64,000 nt of DNA from Kitasatospora mediocidica KCTC 9733 (GCF_000744225.1 NZ_JQLN01000004.1:1364001-1428000), one strand, 5' to 3'; positions 50,237-58,779 are shown, numbered from the stretch's first letter. Translations and numbers: made by a program. Notes: generated by a model not told the origin, from the sequence alone.

Positions 50237-51175
50237 ATGACCTCGACCCCACCCGCAGGCCCCCGACCTGCGGATCGTCCGCGCCGACTGCCCGACCTCA
50301 ACGCGCTGGAGCTCCTGGTCACCGTCGCCGAGACCGGCAGCCTCGGACGGGCCGCCGGCCGGCTGGGCATCAGCCAGCCGGCCGCCAGTGAGCGGATGAA
50401 CCTGCTGGAACGCCGGCTCGGCCTCCAGCTCGTGCACCGCTCCACCACCGGCTCCCGGCTCACCGACACCGGGGTGATCGTCACCGACTGGGCCCGCCAG
50501 GTGCTGGAGGCCGCGCAGGCGCTGGCCGAAGGCGTCGACGCGCTGGTCTCCCGGCAGGACGGACGGCTGCAGATCGCCGCGAGCCTCACCCTCGCCGAAC
50601 ACCTGCTGCCCGGCTGGCTGGTCACCCTGCGCACGCTGAGCCCCGGCGTCCACGTCGGGCTCCAGGTCGCCAACAGTCAGCAGGTGGTCGAGGCGGTCCG
50701 CCGCCACGACGCCGACCTGGGCTTCATCGAGAGCCCCGCCACGCCCCGCGACCTGCGCACCGCCGTGGTCGCCCACGACCGGCTCGTGGTGGTCACCGCC
50801 CCCGGACACCCGTGGACCCGCCGCAGGCAGCCGCTCACCGGCGCCGAACTCGCGAGCACCCCACTCGTCCTGCGGGAGGCCGGCTCCGGCACCCGCGACA
50901 CCCTGCGGCGCGCCCTGCGCGCCTGGAACGGCCCGTGCGAGCCCGTCCTCGAACTGGGCTCGACCACCCCGCTGCGCGCCGCCGCGGCCGGCGGCGCGGC
51001 CCCGGCCGTCCTGTCGCAGCTGGCCGTCGCCGACGACCTGGCCGCCCGCCGCCTGGTCGAGATCCCCACCACCGACGACCTCGCCCTGCACCGCACGCTG
51101 CGAGCCGTCTGGCGCAAGGACACCGAGCTCACCGAGCCCGCCCAGCACCTGCTGCGGATCACCCGCCGGAGCTGA
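50237..51175 (+). CDS. LysR-family regulator divergent from the YeiH-like gene
   Basis: The 312-residue protein has the LysR helix-turn-helix LNALELLVTVAETGSLGRAA, GISQPAASERMNLLERRLG and LVHRSTTGSRLTDTG (about 20-75), then an effector domain (LQIAASLTLAEHLLPGWLV). The SLGRAAxRLGISQPAASERM pattern matches the YeiE/CysB-like sub-branch that controls yeiH-type genes. ATG 50237 is 71 bases from the YeiH-like start. It converges on an HPP-family remnant. Confidence 0.85.
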   Translation: MTSTPPAGPRPADRPRRLPDLNALELLVTVAETGSLGRAAGRLGISQPAASERMNLLERRLGLQLVHRSTTGSRLTDTGVIVTDWARQVLEAAQALAEGVDALVSRQDGRLQIAASLTLAEHLLPGWLVTLRTLSPGVHVGLQVANSQQVVEAVRRHDADLGFIESPATPRDLRTAVVAHDRLVVVTAPGHPWTRRRQPLTGAELASTPLVLREAGSGTRDTLRRALRAWNGPCEPVLELGSTTPLRAAAAGGAAPAVLSQLAVADDLAARRLVEIPTTDDLALHRTLRAVWRKDTELTEPAQHLLRITRRS

Positions 51176-51184
51176 ACCGCCCGG

Positions 51185-51433
51185 CTACCACCAGTACGCG
51201 GGGTACCGGGCCGCGTGCTGGGCCCGGCTCGCCGCGACACCGGCGGCCACCAGCAGGACGGTCGCCGTGGTCAGCAGGACCAGGAAGGGCACCGGATGCG
51301 GCGCCTGGAGCACGGCGATCACCGCGGTGGCGGCGGCCGGCGAGTGCGGCATCCGCGCGATCGTCACCGCCCCGATCGCCGGCCCGCCGGCCAGCGCCCC
51401 ACGGCACACCAAGGGGACGACCGAACAGGGCCG
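51185..51433 (-). pseudogene. 3' remnant of an HPP-family membrane protein gene
   Basis: The open frame from 51433 to the stop at 51185 encodes about 82 residues that match only the end of HPP-family proteins: ARMPHSPAAATAVIAVLQAP (the HPPAGA-type motif, here HSPAAA), a hydrophobic helix LLTTATVLLVAAGVAAS and the final ARYPAYWW. Complete HPP proteins have four helices and about 160 or more residues. Immediately upstream of codon one lies an in-frame TAG that belongs to the hairpin repeat at 51434-51455, so the 5' part of the gene has been replaced. An internal TTG (51412) could start a short product, but I treat it as a remnant. Confidence 0.65.
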
Positions 51434-51455
51434 CTAGTGCCGCGTCAGGCACTAG
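51434..51455. repeat. Hairpin repeat CTAGTGCC-N6-GGCACTAG at the left edge of a two-gene cassette
   Basis: The core AGTGCCGCGTCAGGCA (51436-51451) is also found, inverted or slightly changed, at 53055-53110. It provides the stop codon (TAG) of the minus-strand deaminase-like gene and abuts the truncated HPP gene. It may be a terminator, a dispersed repeat or a recombination scar. Confidence 0.65.
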
Positions 51456-52378
51456 ATGACGGCGTCCTTGATGCTGGGGGTGATGTTCAGGGCGGGGAGC
51501 CACTGCTGGCAGTGCTCGCAGGGCATCCGCTTGACCCAGCTGCGGGTCGGGCGGCCCCGGGCGTCCATCGCGACGATCACCGGGTCCTTGATCACCCGGG
51601 GAGTGCCGGTGAAGTCCGCTCGCACCGCGGCCGCACTGGCGTAGTTCCCGGCCACGATGAACGCGTCCAGGGCGTGGACCTCCGCGCAGCCGGTGAGAGT
51701 CCAGTCCTCCAGCTGGTCCACCAGGAGGCCTATGAGCGCGCTGGTGACGGCCGACACCGCGCCGCCGTTCGTGCCCCGGTAGGCCGTGCCGTCGATCACC
51801 AGGATCGCCTTGACCAGCGGCGTGTCACCCTTGGGGGCGTCGCTCCCGATGGCCTTGGCCATCTCCGCCTTCAGCAACTCCTGGTTGGTGAGCTGGACCA
51901 CCTGCCGCACCGGCCGCTGCCGGGGCTGGGCGGCGGCGAGTGCGTCCGCGTCCTGCTGCTTGAGCACCTCCACCAGGCGCTCGCGCAGATCCTTGAACGC
52001 CAGCGCCGAGGCCGCGCCGTCACCGCTGAACCAACCCAGCAGGCTGCGCCGCGCCGCGTGGCCGGTCCGGGCTTCGTGTCCCACGGTCAGCCGGCGGATC
52101 TCGGACACCAGGGCGGCGAGGGCGACATGCTCGCCGTCGGGGTACTCGTCCGTGTTCAGCAGGTTCCCCTGCTCCAACTCGACGATCGCGCGTGCGGCGA
52201 TCCCGGAGATCAGCCGCAGCTCCGCCAGGCTCTCGTCGTCGTCCAGCGGCGGCGGGGGGCCCACTGCCTTCGGGCGTCGCAGATAGGTCTTCTGATCACC
52301 CGTCAGACCCCGGAGGACGGCCTCCAGGTTCTGCGTGAGCTGGACGGCCCGGCTGGGCCTGTCGGGCTGATAGTGCAT
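51452..52378 (-). CDS. Putative deaminase-fold protein with CxE...PCxxC zinc motif
   Basis: A 308-residue protein with no signal peptide or membrane helix. The first 190 residues are mostly helical and unfamiliar. The C-terminal part has AILVIDGTAYRGTNGG (193-207), GCAEVHALDAF (C231, E233) and MPCEHCQQWL (C287, C290). The order CxE...PCxxC, with strands between, is the zinc site of the cytidine/nucleic-acid deaminase superfamily, here closest in look to YwqJ/SCP1.201-like toxin deaminases. It could modify nucleic acid, nucleotides or a metabolite. ATG 52378 follows GGGGAGG. The stop codon is supplied by the hairpin repeat. No immunity-type gene is adjacent. Confidence 0.6.
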   Translation of the reverse strand: MHYQPDRPSRAVQLTQNLEAVLRGLTGDQKTYLRRPKAVGPPPPLDDDESLAELRLISGIAARAIVELEQGNLLNTDEYPDGEHVALAALVSEIRRLTVGHEARTGHAARRSLLGWFSGDGAASALAFKDLRERLVEVLKQQDADALAAAQPRQRPVRQVVQLTNQELLKAEMAKAIGSDAPKGDTPLVKAILVIDGTAYRGTNGGAVSAVTSALIGLLVDQLEDWTLTGCAEVHALDAFIVAGNYASAAAVRADFTGTPRVIKDPVIVAMDARGRPTRSWVKRMPCEHCQQWLPALNITPSIKDAVI

Positions 52379-52457
52379 CGCTGCCTCCCCAGAGTGCCGA
52401 GGAGTCGCGATGCTACTCCGCCCGTGGAACGGAGGGAGCGGAACGGCTGATGATGCG

Positions 52458-52877
52458 TCAGGCAGTGGCGAGCGAGACCTCGGTGGACTTGATGAGGGCG
52501 ACGACGGGCGCGCCGACGGTCAGCCCGAGGTCGGTGACGGCGTCCTTGGTGATGGCGGCGGTCAGTTCGCCGCCCTCGACGGAGAGTTTGACGGTGGCCA
52601 TGGCGGCGCCGGCGGCGATGTCGGTGATGGTGCCGGGGATCTGGTTGCGGATGCTCAGGCCGGTCACCGGGCCGGTGGCGAGGGACACCTCGGTGGACTT
52701 GACCATGGCGCGCACGGCGCTGCCCTCGGCGAGGCCGAGGTCCTTGACGGCGTCCACGGTGACGGCCGCGGTGATCAGCTGGCCGCCGTTGAGGCGGGCC
52801 TTCACGGTGGCCATCGCCTCACCGGTGGTGACGGAGGTGACGGTGCCGAGGATCTGGTTGCGGATGCTCAGGCTCAT
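52458..52877 (-). CDS. Molbindin: tandem TOBE/Mop-domain molybdate-binding protein
   Basis: The 139-residue protein consists of two copies of a Mop domain (1-70 and 73-139). Each begins LSIRNQI and ends VKSTEVSLATG or IKSTEVSLATA, with TVKARLNGGQ and TVKLSVEGGE in the middle. Such cytoplasmic molbindins store or deliver molybdate. The molybdenum-dependent IorAB genes at 30 kb are a potential client, though not linked. ATG 52877 follows TGAGG. It is 79 bases upstream of the deaminase-like gene on the same strand, within the repeat-bracketed segment. Confidence 0.85.
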   Translation of the reverse strand: MSLSIRNQILGTVTSVTTGEAMATVKARLNGGQLITAAVTVDAVKDLGLAEGSAVRAMVKSTEVSLATGPVTGLSIRNQIPGTITDIAAGAAMATVKLSVEGGELTAAITKDAVTDLGLTVGAPVVALIKSTEVSLATA

Positions 52878-53054
52878 GGGATCGACCTCACGGATAGGGG
52901 TGAGCAGGGAGTGGCCGCCGTGCTGTCCGCGGCGTTACCAACCAACCGTAGCGAGCTGTTCCGGGCTGCGAGGAGCGCCGCTCGCAGCTGCCGGCCCGCA
53001 GCTGGGGGGCGGGTCGCAGGTGAGCGGAAGAGGCGTCCGAATGCAGCATCGGCC

Positions 53055-53110
53055 AGTGCCGCGCCAGGCAACTTCTGCGCGGCGGGGCGAAGGTTGCCTG
53101 ACGCGGCACT
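53055..53110. repeat. Large hairpin repeat at the right edge of the cassette, also the likely terminator of the SpoIIE-type gene
   Basis: Left arm 53055-53075 and right arm 53089-53110 carry AGTGCCGCG(C/T)CAGGCA facing each other, with an inner loop of about 13 bases. The right arm provides the final bases of the TAG stop of the SpoIIE-type gene. The same core occurs at 51436-51451. Confidence 0.7.
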
Positions 53111-55847
53111 ACACACCGCCCAACGCCTGTTCGGCCCAGATCACCTTGCCGGTCGCGGTGTAGCGGGTGCCCCAGCGTTCGGCGAACTGGGCGACCAGGA
53201 AGAGTCCGCGGCCGCCCTCGTCCGTGCTGGCGGCGTAGCGCAGGTGCGGGGAGGTGCTGCTGCTGTCGGAGACCTCGCAGATCAGGCTGCGGTCGTGCAG
53301 CAGCCGGACCCGGATCGGTTCGGCGGCGTAGCGGATCGCGTTGGTGATGAGTTCGCTGAGGATCAGCTCGGTCACGAACGCCATGTCCTCCAGCCCCCAG
53401 AGCTCCAGCTGCCGGCTCACGGCGGCGCGGACGTCGGAGACGGCGGCCGGGTCGGAGGGCACGTCCCACTCGGCGATCCGGTCGGCGGGCAGCACCCGGG
53501 TCCGGGCGACCAGCAGGGCGACATCGTCCGTCGGGTGCGCGGGGAGCAGCGCGGCGAGCACCGCCTCGCAGGTCTCCTCGGGCCCGGGTCCGGCCTCGTG
53601 CAGAGCCTGGCTCAGCAGTTCGAGGCCCTGGTCGATGTCGCGCTCGCGGTCCTCGACCAGGCCGTCGGTGTAGAGCACCAGCCGACTGCCCTCGGGCACG
53701 GTGACCTCCGCCGCGAAGAACGGCAGGCCGCCGAGGCCCAGCGGCGGGCCGGCCGGGACGTCGACGAACTCCACCGTGCCGTCGGGCCGGACCAGCGCGG
53801 GCGGCGGGTGGCCGGCCCGGGCCATCGTGCAGAGCCGCGAGACCGGGTCGTAGACGGCGTAGAGGCAGCTGGCGCCGGTGACGGCGTCGCCGCCGCCGGG
53901 GGCGCTCTGGTCCTGGTCGAGCCGGTTGACCAGGTCGTCCAGGTGGCCGAGCAGCTCGTCGGGCGGCAGGTCCAGGGTGGAGAAGTTGTGCACCGCGGTC
54001 CGCAGCCGGCCCATGGTGGCGGCGGCGTGCAGGCCGTGGCCGACGACGTCGCCGACCACCAGCGCGACCCGGGCGCCCGGCAGCGGGATCACGTCGAACC
54101 AGTCGCCGCTGACGCCCGCCTGGGCGGCGCGGTAGCGGTGGGCGACCTCCAGGGCGTTCTGCTCGGGCAGGCCGTGCGGGAGCAGGCTGCGCTGCAGCGT
54201 CATCGCCATGGCGTGCTCGCGGGTGTAGCGGCGGGCGTTGTCGACGCAGACGGCGGCGCGGGCGACCAGCTCCTCGGCGAGCGAGAGGTCGTCCTCGTCG
54301 AAGCGCGCCGAGTCGTGCGAGCGCCAGAACTTGGCCAGCCCCAGCAGCACGCCGCGGGCCCGCAGCGGGACCCGGACCACCGAGTGGACCCCGTACTCCA
54401 GCAGCCGTTCGGCGCGCTCGGGGTCCTGCGCCAGCCAGTCGGTGGAGGAGGGCAGGTCCGGGTCGAAGACCGCGCGCCCGGTCTCCAGGCTCCAGGCCTG
54501 CGGGGTGGCGGGCCGGATCGTGATCAACTCGCCCACCGGGTAGAACGGCGAGGGCCCCGGCGCCCCGCTGAAGGCCACCCGACGCATCACGGCGCCGCTG
54601 CCCGGTGCCGGCTCCTCCCCGCGCAGGACCACGTCCGCCAGGTCGACGGTGACGAAGTCGGCGAAGCGCGGGACGGCGACCTGGGCGAGTTCCTCGGCGG
54701 TCCGGGTGACGTCCAGCGTGGTGCCGACGGCCACCGTGGCGTCGTAGAGCAGCTTGAGGCCGCGGCGGGCGGCCTGGGCGGTGTCGGAGACCGCGTGCAG
54801 TTCGGTGGAGTCGCGCAGGGTCGCCACGCTGCCGGGCGGGCCGCCGTTGCGGTCGGTGGAGCGGACGTTGACCACCAGCAGCCGGTCCCCGGTGAGCAGC
54901 ACCTCGTCGCTGACCCCGCGCCCGGACGCCAGCAGCTCGGCCGCCGCGTCGTCCAGGCCGAGTTCGGTGACCGGGCGCCCCTCGGCGTCGGCGGGCAGGC
55001 CGAGCAGCCGGCGGGCCTCGTCGTTGGCGAGCAGCAGCCGGCCGTCCCCGGCCAGGATCAGCACGCCCTCGCGCACCGCGTGCAGCACCGCGTCGTGGTG
55101 CTCGTACATCCGGGTCATCTCGGTCGGGCCGAGCCCGCGGGTCTGGCGCAGCAGCCGGCGGCTGGCCAGCGCGGTACCGGCCGTCGCGAGGGCCAGCGCG
55201 GCGGCCGCGGCGCCGAAGAGCAGCGGCAGCTGGTGGGCGACGATGCCGTTCACCTTGCTGATGGTGATGCCGGCCGAGACCGCGCCGATCACGACGTGGT
55301 GGGTGTCGTAGACCGGGACGATGGCCTGCACGAGCGGGCCGATGGTCCCGGTGATCTGCTCGGTGACCACCTGGCCCTGCAGCGCCGGCTGGTAGTCGCC
55401 GACGAACTTCTTGCCGATCCGGTCCGGCAGCGGGTGGGTGTAGCGGATGCCGTCGGTGTTGATCACGACGATGAAGTCCACGCCGGAGGCGATCCGGGCG
55501 GCCTCCGCCCGGGGCTGGAGGATCGCGGTCGGGTCCGGCGACTGCATCGCGGCCACGATGCCCGGCGAGTTGGCGAAGGTCTGGGCGACGGCCACCGAGC
55601 GGTCGCGGGCCTCCTGGGTGGTGTCGCGGTGCGACTCCAGGACCAGTGCCAGCGCCGCCGCCAGCACGAGCAGCAGGACGACGACGACCTGCAGCGCGAA
55701 GACCTGGCCCGCGACACTGCGCAGCCAGCGCAACGGCCGTGGCCGGCGTCTGGGAGGCCTCCGGTCCGCAGCCGGGGGCCGCTGCCCGCCCCGCCGTCCT
55801 CGGCCGGTGGGCAGCGCGGCCGAGGATCGGGCCATCAACCGGGCCAT
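53109..55847 (-). CDS. Membrane SpoIIE-type protein phosphatase with sCache, PAS, GAF and anti-sigma ATPase domains
   Basis: A 912-residue signalling protein. Order: basic N-terminus, membrane helix (about 47-70), extracellular CitA/DcuS-like sensor (72-195, YTHPLPDRIGKKFVGDYQPA), second helix (205-228), PAS (245-345), GAF (360-545), PP2C/SpoIIE phosphatase (565-775, with GDWFDVIPL and VVGDVVGHGLHAA metal-site aspartates, and LVLYTDGLVE) and a C-terminal HATPase (785-905, ELILSELITNAIRYA and EGGRGLFLVAQFA). Such proteins dephosphorylate anti-sigma-factor antagonists and may phosphorylate them through the ATPase part. A dicarboxylate-like ligand is possible for the sensor. It is 37 bases downstream of the conserved hypothetical gene. 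Confidence 0.87.
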   Translation of the reverse strand: MARLMARSSAALPTGRGRRGGQRPPAADRRPPRRRPRPLRWLRSVAGQVFALQVVVVLLLVLAAALALVLESHRDTTQEARDRSVAVAQTFANSPGIVAAMQSPDPTAILQPRAEAARIASGVDFIVVINTDGIRYTHPLPDRIGKKFVGDYQPALQGQVVTEQITGTIGPLVQAIVPVYDTHHVVIGAVSAGITISKVNGIVAHQLPLLFGAAAAALALATAGTALASRRLLRQTRGLGPTEMTRMYEHHDAVLHAVREGVLILAGDGRLLLANDEARRLLGLPADAEGRPVTELGLDDAAAELLASGRGVSDEVLLTGDRLLVVNVRSTDRNGGPPGSVATLRDSTELHAVSDTAQAARRGLKLLYDATVAVGTTLDVTRTAEELAQVAVPRFADFVTVDLADVVLRGEEPAPGSGAVMRRVAFSGAPGPSPFYPVGELITIRPATPQAWSLETGRAVFDPDLPSSTDWLAQDPERAERLLEYGVHSVVRVPLRARGVLLGLAKFWRSHDSARFDEDDLSLAEELVARAAVCVDNARRYTREHAMAMTLQRSLLPHGLPEQNALEVAHRYRAAQAGVSGDWFDVIPLPGARVALVVGDVVGHGLHAAATMGRLRTAVHNFSTLDLPPDELLGHLDDLVNRLDQDQSAPGGGDAVTGASCLYAVYDPVSRLCTMARAGHPPPALVRPDGTVEFVDVPAGPPLGLGGLPFFAAEVTVPEGSRLVLYTDGLVEDRERDIDQGLELLSQALHEAGPGPEETCEAVLAALLPAHPTDDVALLVARTRVLPADRIAEWDVPSDPAAVSDVRAAVSRQLELWGLEDMAFVTELILSELITNAIRYAAEPIRVRLLHDRSLICEVSDSSSTSPHLRYAASTDEGGRGLFLVAQFAERWGTRYTATGKVIWAEQALGGV

Positions 55848-55884
55848 GAGCCCATTGTCTACCCCCGGTTTGTCATCCAGCCTC

Positions 55885-56841
55885 TCAGCGACCGAGGCGC
55901 TCGTACCAGCGACGGAACAGTTCCTCCGGGTCGTCCGTGTAGGACCACGGCGCCAGGGTGGGACGGTTGCCGAGCACCCGGAAGACGGACCGGGCCTCCT
56001 CCATCATGCCCGCCAGCACCAGCGCGTGGGCGACAGAGTTCAGATCTGCCACATCCTGGGCCAGTTCGAAGCTGCGGTGGGCCAGCCAGCGTTCGCAGGT
56101 CCGGTTCAGGTCGCGCAGCGCGACGTCGCTCTTCCAGTGCTGGGAGAGGTTGAGCGCCGAGGCGGTGCCGCTCTGCCGCAGGAAGCGGAAGTGCTCGGCC
56201 CGGGCGGCCTGGGTCAGCGCGAGGAGCGGGGAGCCGAGCGGGGCGAAGGAGGCGGTGTCCCAGGCGAAGTCGTACATCTGGGAGTGCGAGCCGTGCCAGC
56301 GCGCGGAGATGTGGCGCAGCACCTGGTGGTGGCCTTCACGGCTGTCCCGGTCGCGGGCCTGGAGTTCGCGCCACCACTGGTTGGAGTGCGGGTGGCCGCC
56401 CGCGTAGAGCCGGGCGAGGGTCAGCAGGGAGACCCAGGGCACCGGGTCGTCCGGGTAGCCGCCTGCGGCCTGCAGGCAGATCCGCACCACGCGGTCCAGC
56501 CGCTCGCGCTCGATCGCGTCCCGGTCGGGGGTGGGCGAGGGGCCGGCGGCGATGGCGTTGAACAGGCGCATCACGTCGGTCTCGGCCCGCAGCACCATGG
56601 CGTCCGGGTTGGCGGGCTCGGCGGCCTGCCAGGTCTCGACGGTGCGGTTGCCGGCTGCCGCGTCGGCCAGCAGCCGGACCCGGTGGGTGCGCCGGTCCCA
56701 GTCCCGGCCGGTGTCCCGCAGCAGGTCGCGGGCCCCCTGCCAGCGGCCGACCAGGACGTCCTGGCGGGCCTCGGCGAGCAGCCGGTCGCCGAGGGTCGGA
56801 TCGTAGAGGGATGCCTGGGGACGACTTCGTGATCGCGCCAC
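55885..56841 (-). CDS. Conserved-looking cytoplasmic protein of unknown function
   Basis: A 318-residue mainly helical protein rich in Trp and Arg (WQGARDLLRDTGRDWDRRTH, WWRELQARDRDSREGHHQVL, then AEHFRFLRQSGTASALNLS). The spacing of helices resembles TPR-like repeats but no canonical motif is clear. No signal peptide or membrane segment. GTG 56841 is preceded by a GGAGAGCGAG ribosome site. It is directly upstream of the SpoIIE-type phosphatase on the same strand (37-base gap), so the two may work in one signalling pathway. I do not recognise the family. Confidence 0.65.
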   Translation of the reverse strand: MARSRSRPQASLYDPTLGDRLLAEARQDVLVGRWQGARDLLRDTGRDWDRRTHRVRLLADAAAGNRTVETWQAAEPANPDAMVLRAETDVMRLFNAIAAGPSPTPDRDAIERERLDRVVRICLQAAGGYPDDPVPWVSLLTLARLYAGGHPHSNQWWRELQARDRDSREGHHQVLRHISARWHGSHSQMYDFAWDTASFAPLGSPLLALTQAARAEHFRFLRQSGTASALNLSQHWKSDVALRDLNRTCERWLAHRSFELAQDVADLNSVAHALVLAGMMEEARSVFRVLGNRPTLAPWSYTDDPEELFRRWYERLGR

Positions 56842-56897
56842 GGGGGCTCGCTCTCCAGTTGGGGGTCGGGGGTTCCCGATCGAGGTGGATATGCGGC

Positions 56898-56953
56898 GGC
56901 GGGCCGCCCGGGTGTGGGCGGCCCGCCAGGGGCCTGTCGTGGGGACAGGCCCC
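56898..56953 (-). terminator. Two tandem hairpins after the permease gene
   Basis: Hairpin one pairs 56929-56938 with 56944-56953 (10 bp, 5-base loop). Hairpin two pairs 56898-56909 with 56916-56927 (12 bp, 6-base loop). Both are perfect and follow the permease stop at 56959 in the minus direction. Confidence 0.8.
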
Positions 56954-56958
56954 GGGGG

Positions 56959-58449
56959 TCACAGGTCGGTGGCCAGTCCGTTCTGTCCGGCGCCCGACAG
57001 GGCCAGGTCGCTGTCCCCGTACCGGGCTTCGACCGCGTCGGCGTCGGTCGCGTCCAGCCGGGCCGGACGGTAGTAGGAGCTGCCCTTCATCCAATACCAG
57101 GTCATCGGGATCAGGCCGAGCGCCAGGGCGCCCAGGCCCAGCCAGAGTTCCTGTCCGGTGAAGCTGAACAGCGCCTCGACGAAGACGAAGCCCATGAAGA
57201 CCGCGCCGGCCAGCGGCCAGAGGCCGATGAAGATCGCGTTGGAGAGCGACTTGAAGAGCAGCCGGCGGTAGGCGACCACCACCGCGAGGCCGGCCAACGC
57301 GTAGTAGAAGGCGATCTGCAGGCCGATGGCGTTGACCGCCGCGGTCAGGATCGTGCTGACCGAGCCGAGCGCGTTGGAGGCGATGAACAGCAGCAGGGAG
57401 ACGCTGGCGACCACCGCGATGGCCACCCACGGGGTCTGCCAGCGCAGGTGGGACTTGCCGAAGACCGCGGGCACCGTGAGGTCACGGCCCATCGCGAAGA
57501 GCGAGCGGGAGACCTGGATCAGCGTGGTCTCCAGGGTGGCGACGGTCGACAGCACGACCGCGATCACCAGCACCTTGCCGCCCCAGCCCGGCCAGACGGC
57601 CTCACCGAGGTCGGAGAGCAGCGTGCTGCTGTTGGCCTGGATGTCCTTCTGACTGATGATCAGGTTCACCGAGATGGTGACCACCTCGAAGATCGCGAAC
57701 GAGGTGACCACGCCGAGCAGACCGCCCAGGCCGGAGTTGCGCTTGCTGTTGCTGGTCTCCTCGCTGAGGTTGGCGGTGACGTCCCAGCCCCAGAAGTAGA
57801 AGGCGGCGATCAGCGCGGAGGCCGCGAAGCCGCTCACCCCACCGAAGTGCCCGAAGCCCCAGAGCCAGGACCAGGAGAAGACCGTCGCCGACCCGCCGTG
57901 GATCAGGGCGGCGGCCCCGAAGACGACCAGGATCACGATCTCGATGCCGGTCATGATCCACTGGGCGTGCGCGGTGATCCGCGCGCCCATCAGGACCAGT
58001 CCCGCCATGAGCAGGAACCAGCAGGCCCCGACCACGGTGGCCAGCGCGGTGTTGTCGGCCAGGCTCGCCGAGAAGAGCGAGAGCGTGTAGGAACCGGCCG
58101 GCAGCGAGCCCGCGACCATGAAGAAGGTCGCCGACACCACCAGCGCCCAGCCGCTCATGAAGCCCAGCGAGGGGTGCAGCGCCCGGCCGACCCAGGAGTA
58201 GCTGGCGCCCGCGTTGACGTCGATGCGGCCGAGGTAGTTGAAGGCCCAGGCGATGCCGAGCATGGGTATCGCGCACCAGAGCAGCGCGGCGGGCGAGAAG
58301 AGGCCGGCCGCGCCGGCCAGGGTCGCCGTGGTCGCGGCGAGGGAGTACGCCGGGGCGCTGCCCGCCACCGCCATCACGATCGTGTCGAAGGTCCCGAGGA
58401 CGTTCGCCCGTAGACCCGACTTTCCTCCGGAGGAGTGGGGGGTGCTCAT
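56959..58449 (-). CDS. APC-superfamily amino acid/polyamine permease
   Basis: The 496-residue protein has about twelve helices with the APC opening FDTIVMAVAGSAPAYSLAAT, GASYSWVGRALHPSLGFMSG, and the central AAFYFWGWDVTANLSEETSN, in which Glu residues precede the SKRN loop, as in the amino acid/metabolite permeases of actinomycetes. ATG 58449 follows AGGAAAGG; in-frame sequence upstream is Pro/Arg-rich and not part of the protein. A strong promoter lies about 300 bases upstream, with 11-bp repeats in the leader. It adjoins the LLM-SbnA-MbtH-NRPS genes and could import a precursor or export the peptide (inference). Confidence 0.83.
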   Translation of the reverse strand: MSTPHSSGGKSGLRANVLGTFDTIVMAVAGSAPAYSLAATTATLAGAAGLFSPAALLWCAIPMLGIAWAFNYLGRIDVNAGASYSWVGRALHPSLGFMSGWALVVSATFFMVAGSLPAGSYTLSLFSASLADNTALATVVGACWFLLMAGLVLMGARITAHAQWIMTGIEIVILVVFGAAALIHGGSATVFSWSWLWGFGHFGGVSGFAASALIAAFYFWGWDVTANLSEETSNSKRNSGLGGLLGVVTSFAIFEVVTISVNLIISQKDIQANSSTLLSDLGEAVWPGWGGKVLVIAVVLSTVATLETTLIQVSRSLFAMGRDLTVPAVFGKSHLRWQTPWVAIAVVASVSLLLFIASNALGSVSTILTAAVNAIGLQIAFYYALAGLAVVVAYRRLLFKSLSNAIFIGLWPLAGAVFMGFVFVEALFSFTGQELWLGLGALALGLIPMTWYWMKGSSYYRPARLDATDADAVEARYGDSDLALSGAGQNGLATDL

Positions 58450-58588
58450 CGGTGGCGCCTTTCCTGGCAAGCAGCCGCGGGACGCCGGGGGACGTTTTCT
58501 GCGGCGGGTGTCGGATACCCGGATGGCCGGGCGGACCGCGGACCGCCGCCCGGCGGTCGCGGCGGCTGCCCGCGGGTGCGGGTGCGGT

Positions 58589-58632
58589 GGAAACGGTGAG
58601 AACGGTGCGAGAACGGTGCGAGAACGGTTCGA
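58589..58632 (-). repeat. 11-bp tandem repeats upstream of the permease gene
   Basis: GAACGGTGCGA occurs at 58600 and 58611 exactly, with one change at 58622, and a degenerate copy precedes at 58589. On the permease coding strand the units read TCGCACCGTTC. The 11-bp period places all copies on one face of the helix, as for OmpR-type or SARP regulators. Confidence 0.65.
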
Positions 58633-58750
58633 GAGAGGTGCTGTCCGCGATGGGGAACACGGCGGATGTCCGGTGCGGAGTTCCGGGTTCGGCGGCAGCG
58701 GGGGAGCCGCGCTGCGCCTCAACGGAGAACCGCCCCGAGGACTGGCCGTG

Positions 58751-58779
58751 AGTATTTCCACTGTCCAAATAGCTGTCAA
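58751..58779 (-). promoter_or_regulatory. Promoter of the permease gene: TTGACA, 17-base spacer, AATACT
   Basis: On the minus strand a perfect -35 hexamer TTGACA (58779-58774) is separated by 17 bases from AATACT (58756-58751, four of six -10 positions). Transcription would begin near 58744 and give a leader of about 295 bases that contains the 11-bp repeats. Confidence 0.6.

Noticed and set aside
51434..53110. Insertion sequence or integrative element
   Set aside because: Repeats bracket the segment but no transposase, integrase or target-site duplication is visible, so it is reported only as a repeat-bracketed cassette.
52410..56153. Open frame of 1247 codons on the plus strand antisense to the SpoIIE-type gene
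   Set aside because: Composition is Gly/Val/Asp-rich without domains. The opposite strand has five recognisable domains in order.
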